From positions 3,540 to 67,539 of the forward strand of contig NZ_JBHUWD010000026.1 in NCBI RefSeq assembly GCF_042670205.1: a stretch of 64,000 nt of DNA, written 5' to 3'. Of this stretch, positions 34,171-41,929 are shown piece after piece. Position 1 is the stretch's first letter. Every line of letters starts with the position of its first letter. The position numbers were made by a program, and so were the translations under genes. The DNA comes from Luteimicrobium sp042670205. Lineage in GTDB: Bacteria; Actinomycetota; Actinomycetes; Actinomycetales; Cellulomonadaceae. The notes beneath the pieces are model-generated. The model did no database searches. It saw only the letters and a program-made list of their open reading frames with translations, and had not been told where the DNA came from.

Positions 34171-35856
34171 TCAGGCCTCCACGACCACCGGGACGATCAT
34201 GGGGCGACGACGCAGCTTGGTTCCGGCCCAGCGCCCGACGACGCGGCGCATGACCTGCTGGAGCTGGTAGGTGTCGTTCGCGCCTGACGCGATCGACTCC
34301 TCGAGCGCCTTGGAGACCTGCGGCAGGATCCCGTCGAAGACCTTGTCGTCTTCCGCGAGGCCGCGCGCGAGGATCTGCGGGCCGGCGATAACCTTGCCGG
34401 TGCCCGAGTCGACGACGGCGAAGACGGACACGAAGCCCTCCTCGCCGAGGATGCGGCGGTCCTTGAGCTCGGCCTCGGTGATCTCGCCGATGCTCGAGCC
34501 GTCGACGAACACCAGCCCGCACGGCACAGCCCCCACGACGGACGCCTTGCCGTCCACGAGGTCGACGACGACGCCGTCCTCGGCGAGCACGACGCGCTCC
34601 GGCGGGACGCCCGTCTTGACCGCGAGCGCCGCGTTGGCGACGAGGTGACGCACCTCGCCGTGCACGGGCATGACGTTCTTGGGCTTGACGATGTTGTAGC
34701 AGTAGAGCAGCTCACCGGCGCCCGAGTGGCCGGACACGTGCACGCGCGCGTTCCCGCTGTGCACGACGCGCGCGCCCAGTCGCGTGAGCCCGTTGATGAC
34801 CCGGAACACGGCGTTCTCGTTGCCCGGGATCAGCGAGCTGGCGAGGATCACGGTGTCGCCGGGGCCCACGGTGACGCGGTGGTCGTGGTTGGCGATGCGC
34901 GAGAGCGCGGCCATCGGCTCGCCCTGCGAGCCGGTGCACATGAGGACGATCTCGTCGTCGCGCAGCTGGTCGACCTGCTTGAGGTCGACCAGCACGCCCT
35001 CGGGGACACGCAGGTACCCGAGGTCGGCGGCGATGCCCATGTTCCGGACCATCGAGCGTCCGACGAGCGCGACCTTGCGGCCGTGCGCGTACGCGGCGTC
35101 GAGGACCTGCTGCACGCGGTGGACGTGCGAGGAGAACGACGCGACGACGATCCGCTTCTCGCTGGCCGCGAAGACCGAGTCGAGGACCGGTCCGATCTCA
35201 CGCTCGGGCGTGACGAACCCGGGCACCTCGGCGTTGGTCGAGTCGACCATGAAGAGGTCGACGCCGCGCTCGCCCAGGCGCGCGAACGCGCGCAGGTCGG
35301 TGATGCGCCCGTCGAGCGGGAGCTGGTCCATCTTGAAGTCGCCCGTGTGCAGGACGGTGCCCGCACCCGTGGTGACCGCGACGGCGAGCGCGTCGGGGAT
35401 CGAGTGGTTGACGGCGACGAACTCGCAGCGGAACGCCCCGAGCTGCTCGACCTGCCCCTCCTTCACCGCGAGGGTGACGGGCGTGATGCGGTGCTCCTTG
35501 AGCTTCGCCTCGACGAACGCGAGCGTGAGCTGCGATCCGACGAGCGGGATGTCGCGGCGCAGGCGCAGCAGGTAGGGCACGGCGCCGATGTGGTCCTCGT
35601 GGCCGTGCGTGAGGACGATCGCCTCGACGTCGTGGAGGCGGTCCTCGATGTACCCGAAGTCGGGCAGGATCAGGTCGACGCCGGGCTGGTTGTCCTCGGG
35701 GAAGAGGACGCCGCAGTCGATGATGAGGAGCTTGCCGTCGTACTCGAGGACGGCCATGTTGCGGCCGACCTCGCCGAGGCCGCCGAGCGCGACGATCCGC
35801 AGCGCCCCCTTCGCGAGGGGCGGCGGCGGTGCGAGCTCGGTGTGCAGGTGTGTCAT
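34171..35856 (-). CDS. rnj: Ribonuclease J
   Basis: The 561-residue RNase J is a beta-CASP metallo-beta-lactamase RNase with endo- and 5'-exonuclease activity in mRNA decay and rRNA maturation. The metal motif HGHEDHIGA is followed by HTGDFKMDQ, the beta-CASP part (ASFSSHVHRVQQVLDAA, VGRSMVRNMGIAADLG, MCTGSQGEPMAALSRIA) and HVSGHSGAGEL. The C-terminal domain is complete. The ATG overlaps the dapA stop as ATGA; dapA-rnj is a standard actinobacterial pair. Confidence 0.97.
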   Translation of the reverse strand: MTHLHTELAPPPPLAKGALRIVALGGLGEVGRNMAVLEYDGKLLIIDCGVLFPEDNQPGVDLILPDFGYIEDRLHDVEAIVLTHGHEDHIGAVPYLLRLRRDIPLVGSQLTLAFVEAKLKEHRITPVTLAVKEGQVEQLGAFRCEFVAVNHSIPDALAVAVTTGAGTVLHTGDFKMDQLPLDGRITDLRAFARLGERGVDLFMVDSTNAEVPGFVTPEREIGPVLDSVFAASEKRIVVASFSSHVHRVQQVLDAAYAHGRKVALVGRSMVRNMGIAADLGYLRVPEGVLVDLKQVDQLRDDEIVLMCTGSQGEPMAALSRIANHDHRVTVGPGDTVILASSLIPGNENAVFRVINGLTRLGARVVHSGNARVHVSGHSGAGELLYCYNIVKPKNVMPVHGEVRHLVANAALAVKTGVPPERVVLAEDGVVVDLVDGKASVVGAVPCGLVFVDGSSIGEITEAELKDRRILGEEGFVSVFAVVDSGTGKVIAGPQILARGLAEDDKVFDGILPQVSKALEESIASGANDTYQLQQVMRRVVGRWAGTKLRRRPMIVPVVVEA

Positions 35857-36836
35857 CGGGCGACCTCCGGGGCCGGTTCGGGCTGGGCAGTGTTCTGGGG
35901 GCGCGCGGCGCTCTGCGCCGTGCGGTCGAAGACGCCGGCCTGCTCGATCGCCGCGCGCACGGCGGCGGCCTCGGCGTCGGTGGCCTGGACGTTGGGCAGG
36001 CGCAGGTGGCGGTTGCTGTGGAGGCCGAGCGCCTCGACGGCGGCCTTGGCCATGACGGCCTGCGCACCGGCGCCGTTGAGCGCCTCGACCACGGGGGCGA
36101 CGCGCCGGGCGATCGCGAGGGCGGCAGCGTGGTCGCCGGCGTCGAACGCGCGGACCGCGTCGGCGTACTCGCGCGCCACGACGTGGGTGCTGACGCCGAC
36201 GATGCCGCCCGCGCCCACCGAGAGGAACGGCAGGAGCAGGCCGTCGTCGCCGGAGTACCAGGCCCATCCGGTCGCGGCGATGAGCTTGAGCGCGGAGCCC
36301 ACGTCGCCCGTGGCGTCCTTGGACGCGACGAAGCTCTCGTGCTCGGCGAGCCGCTCGTACGTGGACGGCGCGATCCGCAGGCCGGCGCGGCCCGGGATGT
36401 CGTAGACCATGACCGGCAGGTCGGTCGCGTCGGCGACGGCGACCATGTGCTGGTAGAGGCCCTCCTGCGTGGGGCGCGAGTAGTAGGGCGTGACGACGAG
36501 GAGCCCGGTCGCGCCCGCGGCGGCTGCCTGCTCGGCCATGCGGACCGCATGGTCGGTGTCGTTGGAGCCGGCGCCCGCGACGACGTGCGCCCGGTCGCCC
36601 ACGGCCTCCACGACCGCGGCGATCAGGTCCGCCTTCTCCTGCGCGTGCGTCGTCGGGGCCTCGCCGGTGGTCCCGTTGAGGACGAGCCCGTCGTTCCCCT
36701 CGTCGACGAGGTGGCGGGCGAGGCTCGCAGCGGCCTCGAGGTCGATCGCGCCGTCCGGCGTCATGGGCGTGACCATCGCGGTCAGGACGACGCCGAACGG
36801 TCGGCGCGGCGCGGTGAGCGCGGTGCTGGGGGCCAT
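35853..36836 (-). CDS. dapA: 4-hydroxy-tetrahydrodipicolinate synthase
   Basis: The 327-residue TIM-barrel aldolase condenses pyruvate with aspartate semialdehyde for lysine and diaminopimelate synthesis. The Schiff-base lysine is in FVASKDATGD, the catalytic tyrosine in MVYDIPGRAG, and the Thr-Thr-Tyr triad region in LNGTTGEAP and TPYYSRPTQEGL. A TAAGTT box 6 nt before the ATG suggests a leaderless transcript. The C-terminal tail of about 30 residues (Ala/Pro/Gln) is outside the fold. Confidence 0.97.
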   Translation of the reverse strand: MAPSTALTAPRRPFGVVLTAMVTPMTPDGAIDLEAAASLARHLVDEGNDGLVLNGTTGEAPTTHAQEKADLIAAVVEAVGDRAHVVAGAGSNDTDHAVRMAEQAAAAGATGLLVVTPYYSRPTQEGLYQHMVAVADATDLPVMVYDIPGRAGLRIAPSTYERLAEHESFVASKDATGDVGSALKLIAATGWAWYSGDDGLLLPFLSVGAGGIVGVSTHVVAREYADAVRAFDAGDHAAALAIARRVAPVVEALNGAGAQAVMAKAAVEALGLHSNRHLRLPNVQATDAEAAAVRAAIEQAGVFDRTAQSAARPQNTAQPEPAPEVAR

Positions 36837-36842
36837 GGGGCA

Positions 36843-36848
36843 AACTTA
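36843..36848 (-). promoter_or_regulatory. -10 box of a leaderless promoter for dapA (TAAGTT)
   Basis: On the reverse strand TAAGTT is followed by 6 nt and the dapA ATG at 36836. Confidence 0.5.
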
Positions 36849-36958
36849 CCGCGACGAGGCCCGGGGCCCGTGCTCGGGGGCGGTCCCCGGCCTGCCTACC
36901 GGGACGAGCCGTGCCCATACTGGAGAGCAGGTGCCAACCGTCTCGAGGAGGTGGGCGC

Positions 36959-38467
36959 ATGTCCGTCGCCGCACCCGTCCTGCCGCCCGCCGGCTCCCCT
37001 CCCCTGCCGCCCGACGTCGCCGCGCACGTACCGACCGGCGTGCTCGTGGGCGGGGCCTGGGGGCCGTCGTCGTCGGGTAAGACGTTCGAGGTCGCCGACC
37101 CCGCGACCGAGGAGACGCTCTTCGACGTCGCCGACGGCACGGCCGAGGACGGCGACCGTGCGCTCGGGGCAGCGTGGGACGCCTGGCCGGCCTGGCGTGC
37201 CGTCGCACCGCGCGAGCGCTCCGAGCTGCTGCGTGCGGTCTACCGCCGGGTCATGAACCACCGCGAGGACTTCGCGGCGCTCATCACCGCCGAGTGCGGC
37301 AAGCCGCTCGCCGAGTCGCGCGCCGAGGTCGACTACGGCGCCGACTTCCTCCGGTGGTTCGCCGAGCAGGCGGTCCGGTTCGAGGGGCTGTACCGGCCTG
37401 CGCCGGCCGGCGGCGTCCGGCAACTCGTGTCGCGGCGTCCGGTCGGCCCCGCGCTCCTCGTGACGCCGTGGAACTTCCCCATCGCGATGCTGACGCGCAA
37501 GCTCGCCCCGGCGCTCGCGGCCGGGTGCCCCGTGGTGATCAAGCCGGCACGGCTCACCCCGCTCACGACGCTCGCGCTGGCGGAGATCCTGCGCTCCGAG
37601 CTCGCCGACCGCGACCTGCCGGTCGGCGTCGTGAACGTCGTCCCGACGTCGTCGGCGTCGACCGTGACCGGGCCGCTGCTCGCCGACCCGCGCCTGCGCA
37701 AGCTCTCGTTCACGGGGTCGACCGCGGTCGGGCGGACGCTCCTCGAGGCGGCTGCCGGGCAGGTCCTCAAGGCGTCCATGGAGCTCGGCGGCAACGCGCC
37801 GTTCCTCGTCTTCGAGGACGCTGACCTCGACGCGGCCGTCGCGGGGGCGCTCGTCGCGAAGCTCCGCAACACCGGGCAGAGCTGCGTGGCGGCCAACCGC
37901 TTCCTCGTGCACGACGCGGTCGCGGACGAGTTCTCCTCCCGGCTCGCCGCCGCCGTCGGGAAGCGCCGGATGGGGCGCGGGACAGAGGACGGCGTCGACG
38001 TCGGGCCGCTCATCGAGGCCTCCGCCGTGGAGAAGGTCTCCGGGCTGGTGCAGGACGCCGTCGACGACGGCGCGCGAGTCCTGGCCGGCGGCGAGGCGCC
38101 CGCGGGGCGCGGGTACTTCTACGCGCCCACCGTGCTCGGCGACGTCCCCGCGGACGCCGCGATGCTGGGCGAGGAGATCTTCGGGCCCGTCGCACCCGTG
38201 ACCCGGTTCGGGTCGGACGACGAGGCGCTCGAGCTCGCGAACAGGACCGAGTACGGGCTCGTCGCCTACGCGTACACGCGGGACGTCGGGCGCGCGCTGC
38301 GGCTCACCGAGGAGCTCGAGGCCGGGATGATCGGGATCAACCGCGGGCTCGTGTCCGACGCGAGCGCGCCGTTCGGCGGGCTCAAGCAGTCCGGGCTCGG
38401 GCGCGAGGGCGGCGAGGCCGGGATCGAGGAGTACCAGGAGACGGTGTACGCGGCCGTCCAGCTCTGA
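36959..38467 (+). CDS. NAD(P)-dependent aldehyde dehydrogenase, succinate-semialdehyde dehydrogenase-like
   Basis: The 502-residue ALDH-superfamily enzyme has the conserved Asn in VTPWNFPIAM, the general base Glu in MELGGNAPFLVFEDAD and the nucleophile Cys in NTGQSCVAANRF. The C-terminal EIFGPVAPV and SGLGREGGEAGIEEYQE segments match the GabD subgroup, which oxidises succinate semialdehyde to succinate. The start ATG follows GAGGAGG. It stands alone between dapA and the YqhA-like gene. No gabT transaminase is nearby, so the true substrate is open. Confidence 0.88.
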   Translation: MSVAAPVLPPAGSPPLPPDVAAHVPTGVLVGGAWGPSSSGKTFEVADPATEETLFDVADGTAEDGDRALGAAWDAWPAWRAVAPRERSELLRAVYRRVMNHREDFAALITAECGKPLAESRAEVDYGADFLRWFAEQAVRFEGLYRPAPAGGVRQLVSRRPVGPALLVTPWNFPIAMLTRKLAPALAAGCPVVIKPARLTPLTTLALAEILRSELADRDLPVGVVNVVPTSSASTVTGPLLADPRLRKLSFTGSTAVGRTLLEAAAGQVLKASMELGGNAPFLVFEDADLDAAVAGALVAKLRNTGQSCVAANRFLVHDAVADEFSSRLAAAVGKRRMGRGTEDGVDVGPLIEASAVEKVSGLVQDAVDDGARVLAGGEAPAGRGYFYAPTVLGDVPADAAMLGEEIFGPVAPVTRFGSDDEALELANRTEYGLVAYAYTRDVGRALRLTEELEAGMIGINRGLVSDASAPFGGLKQSGLGREGGEAGIEEYQETVYAAVQL

Positions 38468-38475
38468 GGTCCAGG

Positions 38476-38501
38476 GAAGGGCAGGCTCACCTTGCTACGA
38501 T
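38476..38501 (+). promoter_or_regulatory. Candidate DtxR/IdeR iron box and -10 of the YqhA-like gene
   Basis: The 19-mer at 38476-38494 contains AGGGCAGGCTCACCT. It matches the actinobacterial iron box TTAGGTTAGGCTNACCTAA at about 13 of 19 positions, including the central AGGCT and the flanking AGG and ACCT. It is followed one base later by a TACGAT -10 box (38496-38501), which a bound regulator would block. Iron control is an inference. Confidence 0.5.
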
Positions 38502-38529
38502 CGCCCTCCCCGAGAACCAGGAGAGCCCC

Positions 38530-39144
38530 GTGGCCGACGTCCTCGACCGCCCGACCCCCGACTCCCCCGCCCCGGCCCGCCGCCGCCCGCCCACCATCGG
38601 GCTCGGGTACGCGATCTTCGCGTCCCGCTGGCTGCAGGCGCCCCTGTACTTCGGCCTGATCGTCGCGCAGGCCGTCTACGTGTGGCAGTTCCTCAAAGAG
38701 CTCTGGCACCTCATCGAAGGCGTCTTCTCCGGCCACGACCCGCTGAGCGAGTCGACGATCATGCTGTCCGTGCTCGGCCTCGTCGACGTCGTGATGATCT
38801 CCAACCTGCTCATCATGGTGATCATCGGCGGGTACGAGACCTTCGTGTCGCGCCTCCAGGTGCACGGCCACCCCGACGAGCCCGAGTGGCTCAGCCACGT
38901 CAACGCCAACGTGCTCAAGACCAAGCTGGCGATGTCGATCATCGGCATCTCGTCGATCCACCTGCTGCGGACCTTCATCAGCTCCCAGGACTACACGGCC
39001 GAGCAGATGATGTGGCAGACGATCATCCACCTCGCGTTCGTGTTCTCCGCGCTCGCGCTCGCCTGGATCGACCGCCTGTCCCTCACGGCCCACCAGCGCG
39101 CCGCGAACGCGCGGCTCGGCGACGAGGCGCCCGTCGGCCACTGA
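38530..39144 (+). CDS. YqhA/UPF0114-family membrane protein
   Basis: The 204-residue protein has three to four membrane helices and the UPF0114 pattern FASRWLQAPLYFGLIVAQAVYV, LVDVVMISNLLIMVIIGGYETFVSRL and KTKLAMSIIGISSIHLLRTFI. The family is widespread, but its function is unknown. The GTG at 38530 follows GGAG. The promoter region contains a possible iron box, which may point to a role in iron or redox balance (inference). Confidence 0.9.
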   Translation: MADVLDRPTPDSPAPARRRPPTIGLGYAIFASRWLQAPLYFGLIVAQAVYVWQFLKELWHLIEGVFSGHDPLSESTIMLSVLGLVDVVMISNLLIMVIIGGYETFVSRLQVHGHPDEPEWLSHVNANVLKTKLAMSIIGISSIHLLRTFISSQDYTAEQMMWQTIIHLAFVFSALALAWIDRLSLTAHQRAANARLGDEAPVGH

Positions 39145-39189
39145 GCCGCCGGCGCGGGGCGGCGGCCTGGACCGCAGCCCCGCGCTCGG

Positions 39190-39195
39190 TAGGCT
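39190..39195 (+). promoter_or_regulatory. -10 box of a leaderless promoter for azlC (TAGGCT)
   Basis: TAGGCT is followed by 6 nt and the GTG at 39202. Confidence 0.5.
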
Positions 39196-39201
39196 CAGGC
39201 C

Positions 39202-39924
39202 GTGCCCTCCACCCGCCCGACGACGCCGCCCGACGAGCGCGCCGTCGTCCGGCAGGCGGTGTCGGTGTCCGTCGCGACGGGGCTCTACGGCATCTCGCTC
39301 GGCGCGCTCGCCGTCGTCGCGGGCCTGTCCGTGTGGCAGTCCGTCGTGCTCAGCCTCTTCATGTTCTCCGGCGGGTCGCAGTTCGCGCTCGTCGGGATCG
39401 TCGGCACGGGGGGCTCGGCCGCCTCGGCGATCGCGACCGCCGGGCTCCTGGGGATCCGCAACGGGTTCTACGGCGTCCAGCTCTCGCCGCTGCTCGCCGT
39501 CCGGTCCTGGCGGCGGGTGCTCGCCGCGCACCTGACCATCGACGAGTCCACCGCCGTCGCGACCGCGCAGCCCACCGTGCGGCTCGCGCGCGTCGGCTTC
39601 TGGCTCACCGGCGCCGGGGTGTTCGTGCTCTGGAACGTCTTCGTGCTCGCAGGGGCGCTCGCGGGCAACGCGCTCGGAGACCCGAAGCGCTACGGGCTCG
39701 ACGCCGCCGCGTCCGCCGCGTTCCTGGCCCTGCTCTGGCCGCGGCTGCGGACGGCCCTCGCGCGGTGGGTCGCGGCGGGCGCGGTCGTCGTCGCGGTGGT
39801 CCTCACCCCCGCCGTACCGAGCGGCGTGCCCGTGCTCGTCGCGGCCGTGCTGGCCGTCGTCGTCGGCTGGTGGACCGGGCGCGAGCCTGCGCGCCCGGCA
39901 ACCGCGGACGGGGAGGCCTCATGA
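39202..39924 (+). CDS. azlC: AzlC-family branched-chain amino acid exporter, large subunit
   Basis: The 240-residue membrane protein has about seven helices and the AzlC/YgaZ pattern GLYGISLGALAVVAGLS, FSGGSQFALVGIVG, RNGFYGVQLSPLL and HLTIDESTAVA. With the small partner AzlD it exports branched-chain amino acids or analogues. It overlaps azlD as ATGA, so the subunits are co-translated. Confidence 0.92.
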   Translation: MPSTRPTTPPDERAVVRQAVSVSVATGLYGISLGALAVVAGLSVWQSVVLSLFMFSGGSQFALVGIVGTGGSAASAIATAGLLGIRNGFYGVQLSPLLAVRSWRRVLAAHLTIDESTAVATAQPTVRLARVGFWLTGAGVFVLWNVFVLAGALAGNALGDPKRYGLDAAASAAFLALLWPRLRTALARWVAAGAVVVAVVLTPAVPSGVPVLVAAVLAVVVGWWTGREPARPATADGEAS

Positions 39925-40241
39925 GCCCGACGACGATCTGGGTGACCGTCCTCGCCGGGAGCGCGGTGTGCCTGGCGCTCAAGCTCGCGGGGCACGTCGT
40001 GCCGGGGACGTGGGCCGCGCACCCGCGCGTCGCGCGGACGGCTGCGCTCGTCACCGTCGCGCTGCTCGCGGCGCTCGTCGCCGTCCAGACCGTCGCCTCG
40101 GGCCGCGAGCTCGTGATCGACGCCCGGCTCCCCGCGCTCGCCGTCGCCGCGGTGGCGCTCGTGCTGCGCGCGCCGTTCATCGTGGTCGTCGTGCTGGCCG
40201 CCCTCACCGCCGCCCTGCTGCGCGCCGTCGGCATGAGCTGA
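39921..40241 (+). CDS. azlD: AzlD-family branched-chain amino acid exporter, small subunit
   Basis: The 106-residue protein of three to four helices is coupled to azlC by an ATGA overlap. The helix LAALVAVQTVASG and the ARLPALAVAAVALVLRAPFIVVV segment fit AzlD. The open frame extends far upstream only because it shadows azlC. The convergent hairpin at 40246-40278 follows. Confidence 0.9.
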   Translation: MSPTTIWVTVLAGSAVCLALKLAGHVVPGTWAAHPRVARTAALVTVALLAALVAVQTVASGRELVIDARLPALAVAAVALVLRAPFIVVVVLAALTAALLRAVGMS

Positions 40242-40245
40242 CGGT

Positions 40246-40278
40246 CCGGCGCCCCGGTCCTCGGTCCGGGGGCGCCGG
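40246..40278. terminator. Hairpin between azlD and the isomerase gene
   Basis: CCGGCGCCCCGG pairs with CCGGGGGCGCCGG (one bulge) around an 8-nt loop in the 44-bp gap between convergent genes. Confidence 0.65.
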
Positions 40279-40285
40279 GGTCCCG

Positions 40286-41929
40286 TCAGAGCGCGACGTC
40301 CCCCGCGAGATGGACGACGATCCCCATCCGGTCGAGCATCGCGGCCTTGGCCGCGAGCGCCTTGTCCGCCGTGGCGGCGTCGGGCGCGTACGCGAGCTGG
40401 GCGTGGTTGGCCTTGTGCCGAGCCATGAACTGGTCGCGCGTGATGCCGTGCAGCACGACGTGCGCGATGGGCCACTCGGGGTTGGTCGCGTCCTTGCGCC
40501 GCTGCGTCTCTTCCCCGGGGAGCTCGACGACGGTCCCGCGAAACAGGTCGGCCTGGAGGATGCCGTCGGCGATGTAGATGCGGGACAGCACGATCGCGCC
40601 CGGCTTCGACACGCCGTTGATGGTCGCGCCGCCGGCAGGGAAGAAGACGTGGCCCTGCCGCCAGCCCTCGGCCTTGTCCCAGCCGCCGAGGTGCGACCCG
40701 GGGACCGAGCCCGAGATCTCGTAGACCCACACGAACGCGCCGTCGTAGTCCTCCCCCCACCGGACGTCGTGCAGCGTGGTGTCCGGGACGAGCCCCATCC
40801 CCCGCCAGACCCGGTTCGTGACGAGCGCGTCGACGGCCACACCCTCGTCGGCCTCGTTGAAGTGCGGGAACGCGAGGCCCGCGTGCACCTCGCGGGAGCC
40901 GTCGCGCGAGCGCACCGGGGGACGTTCGGTCGAGTTGAGGAGGCCCTCGGCGAGGTCGGAGGCCGGGACGAGGTCCTTGAGGCCCTGCTGGTACTGGATC
41001 CCCACGGCGTCGAGGCCGAAGTCGTCGGCGATCCGGAGCGCGGCGATGTACATCTTGAGCTGCGACTGCACCTGCTCGCGGGTGAGCTCGGTGGCGGGGT
41101 CGCTACCGTAGCGGAACGTCATCCCGCGGTCGGTCAGCCATGTGTACGCCTCGTCCGCCTCGGCGTCACCGACCTGCTGCATCTCGGCGAACAGCGCCGA
41201 CTGGCTCAGACGCTCCTTGTAGACGCCGGTCGGGTTGAGGAGCTCGTCGTCGAAGATCGCGTTGTACATGCCCATGCAGCCCTCGTCGAACACGCCGACG
41301 ATCGCCTTGTCGGCGAGAATCTGGTCGCCCAGGGCGCGGCCGAGCCGGACCTCCGGGGTGTCCGGGAGCGCGGGGAGCGGGCGGACGTGCGACGCGTCGT
41401 GCGTGATGCGCCCGGTGTCGGTCCACTCCTTCAGGCCGGCGCGGAACCAGTCGTCGGTGAAGTCGACCGACCAGGTCGTGGCGTACTCCTTGCCCATCTT
41501 GGTGAGGCCAGCGTTGAGGCCGAGCAGCCCCACGAGGCCCGGCCACTCACCCTCGAAGTTCGCCACCGTCAGGATGGGGCCGCGGTGCGTCCGGAGCCCG
41601 GCGAGCACGTGGTGCGAGTACTGCCAGACGGCCTCGACGACGACCAGCGGCGCGTCCTCCGGGATCGCCTTGAACACCTCCAGGCCCATGCGCTGGCTCG
41701 AGACGAAGCCGTGCCCGGTCGCGGGGTCCACGCCGTTCGCGCGCACGACCGTCCAGCCGAGGTCCTCGAGCGCACCCGTCACCGCGGCCTCGACCGCCTG
41801 CTGTGTCGGCCAGCCCGCAACGTTGGCGGACTCCCGCAGGTCGCCCGATGCGACGAGGTACGCCGTCCGCGGCGCGAGCGGGGGCCGCGGGGCGGACGTG
41901 GGCAGGGCGTACTCGGTCTGGTCCGTCAT
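40286..41929 (-). CDS. L-fucose/D-arabinose isomerase-family protein
   Basis: The 547-residue protein matches the fucose isomerase family. GIQYQQGLKDLVPASDLAEGLLNS with the following ERPPV is the active-site region, and later come FPHFNEADEG, TTLHDVRWG and PEWPIAHVVLHGITRDQFMARHKANH. L-fucose isomerases also convert D-arabinose to D-ribulose, because the sugars share stereochemistry at C2-C4. The gene is last in a coupled kinase-GH116-isomerase operon (ATGA overlaps) under a LacI operator. No fuculose aldolase is present, so D-arabinose is favoured over L-fucose. Family sure, substrate inferred. Confidence 0.88.
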   Translation of the reverse strand: MTDQTEYALPTSAPRPPLAPRTAYLVASGDLRESANVAGWPTQQAVEAAVTGALEDLGWTVVRANGVDPATGHGFVSSQRMGLEVFKAIPEDAPLVVVEAVWQYSHHVLAGLRTHRGPILTVANFEGEWPGLVGLLGLNAGLTKMGKEYATTWSVDFTDDWFRAGLKEWTDTGRITHDASHVRPLPALPDTPEVRLGRALGDQILADKAIVGVFDEGCMGMYNAIFDDELLNPTGVYKERLSQSALFAEMQQVGDAEADEAYTWLTDRGMTFRYGSDPATELTREQVQSQLKMYIAALRIADDFGLDAVGIQYQQGLKDLVPASDLAEGLLNSTERPPVRSRDGSREVHAGLAFPHFNEADEGVAVDALVTNRVWRGMGLVPDTTLHDVRWGEDYDGAFVWVYEISGSVPGSHLGGWDKAEGWRQGHVFFPAGGATINGVSKPGAIVLSRIYIADGILQADLFRGTVVELPGEETQRRKDATNPEWPIAHVVLHGITRDQFMARHKANHAQLAYAPDAATADKALAAKAAMLDRMGIVVHLAGDVAL

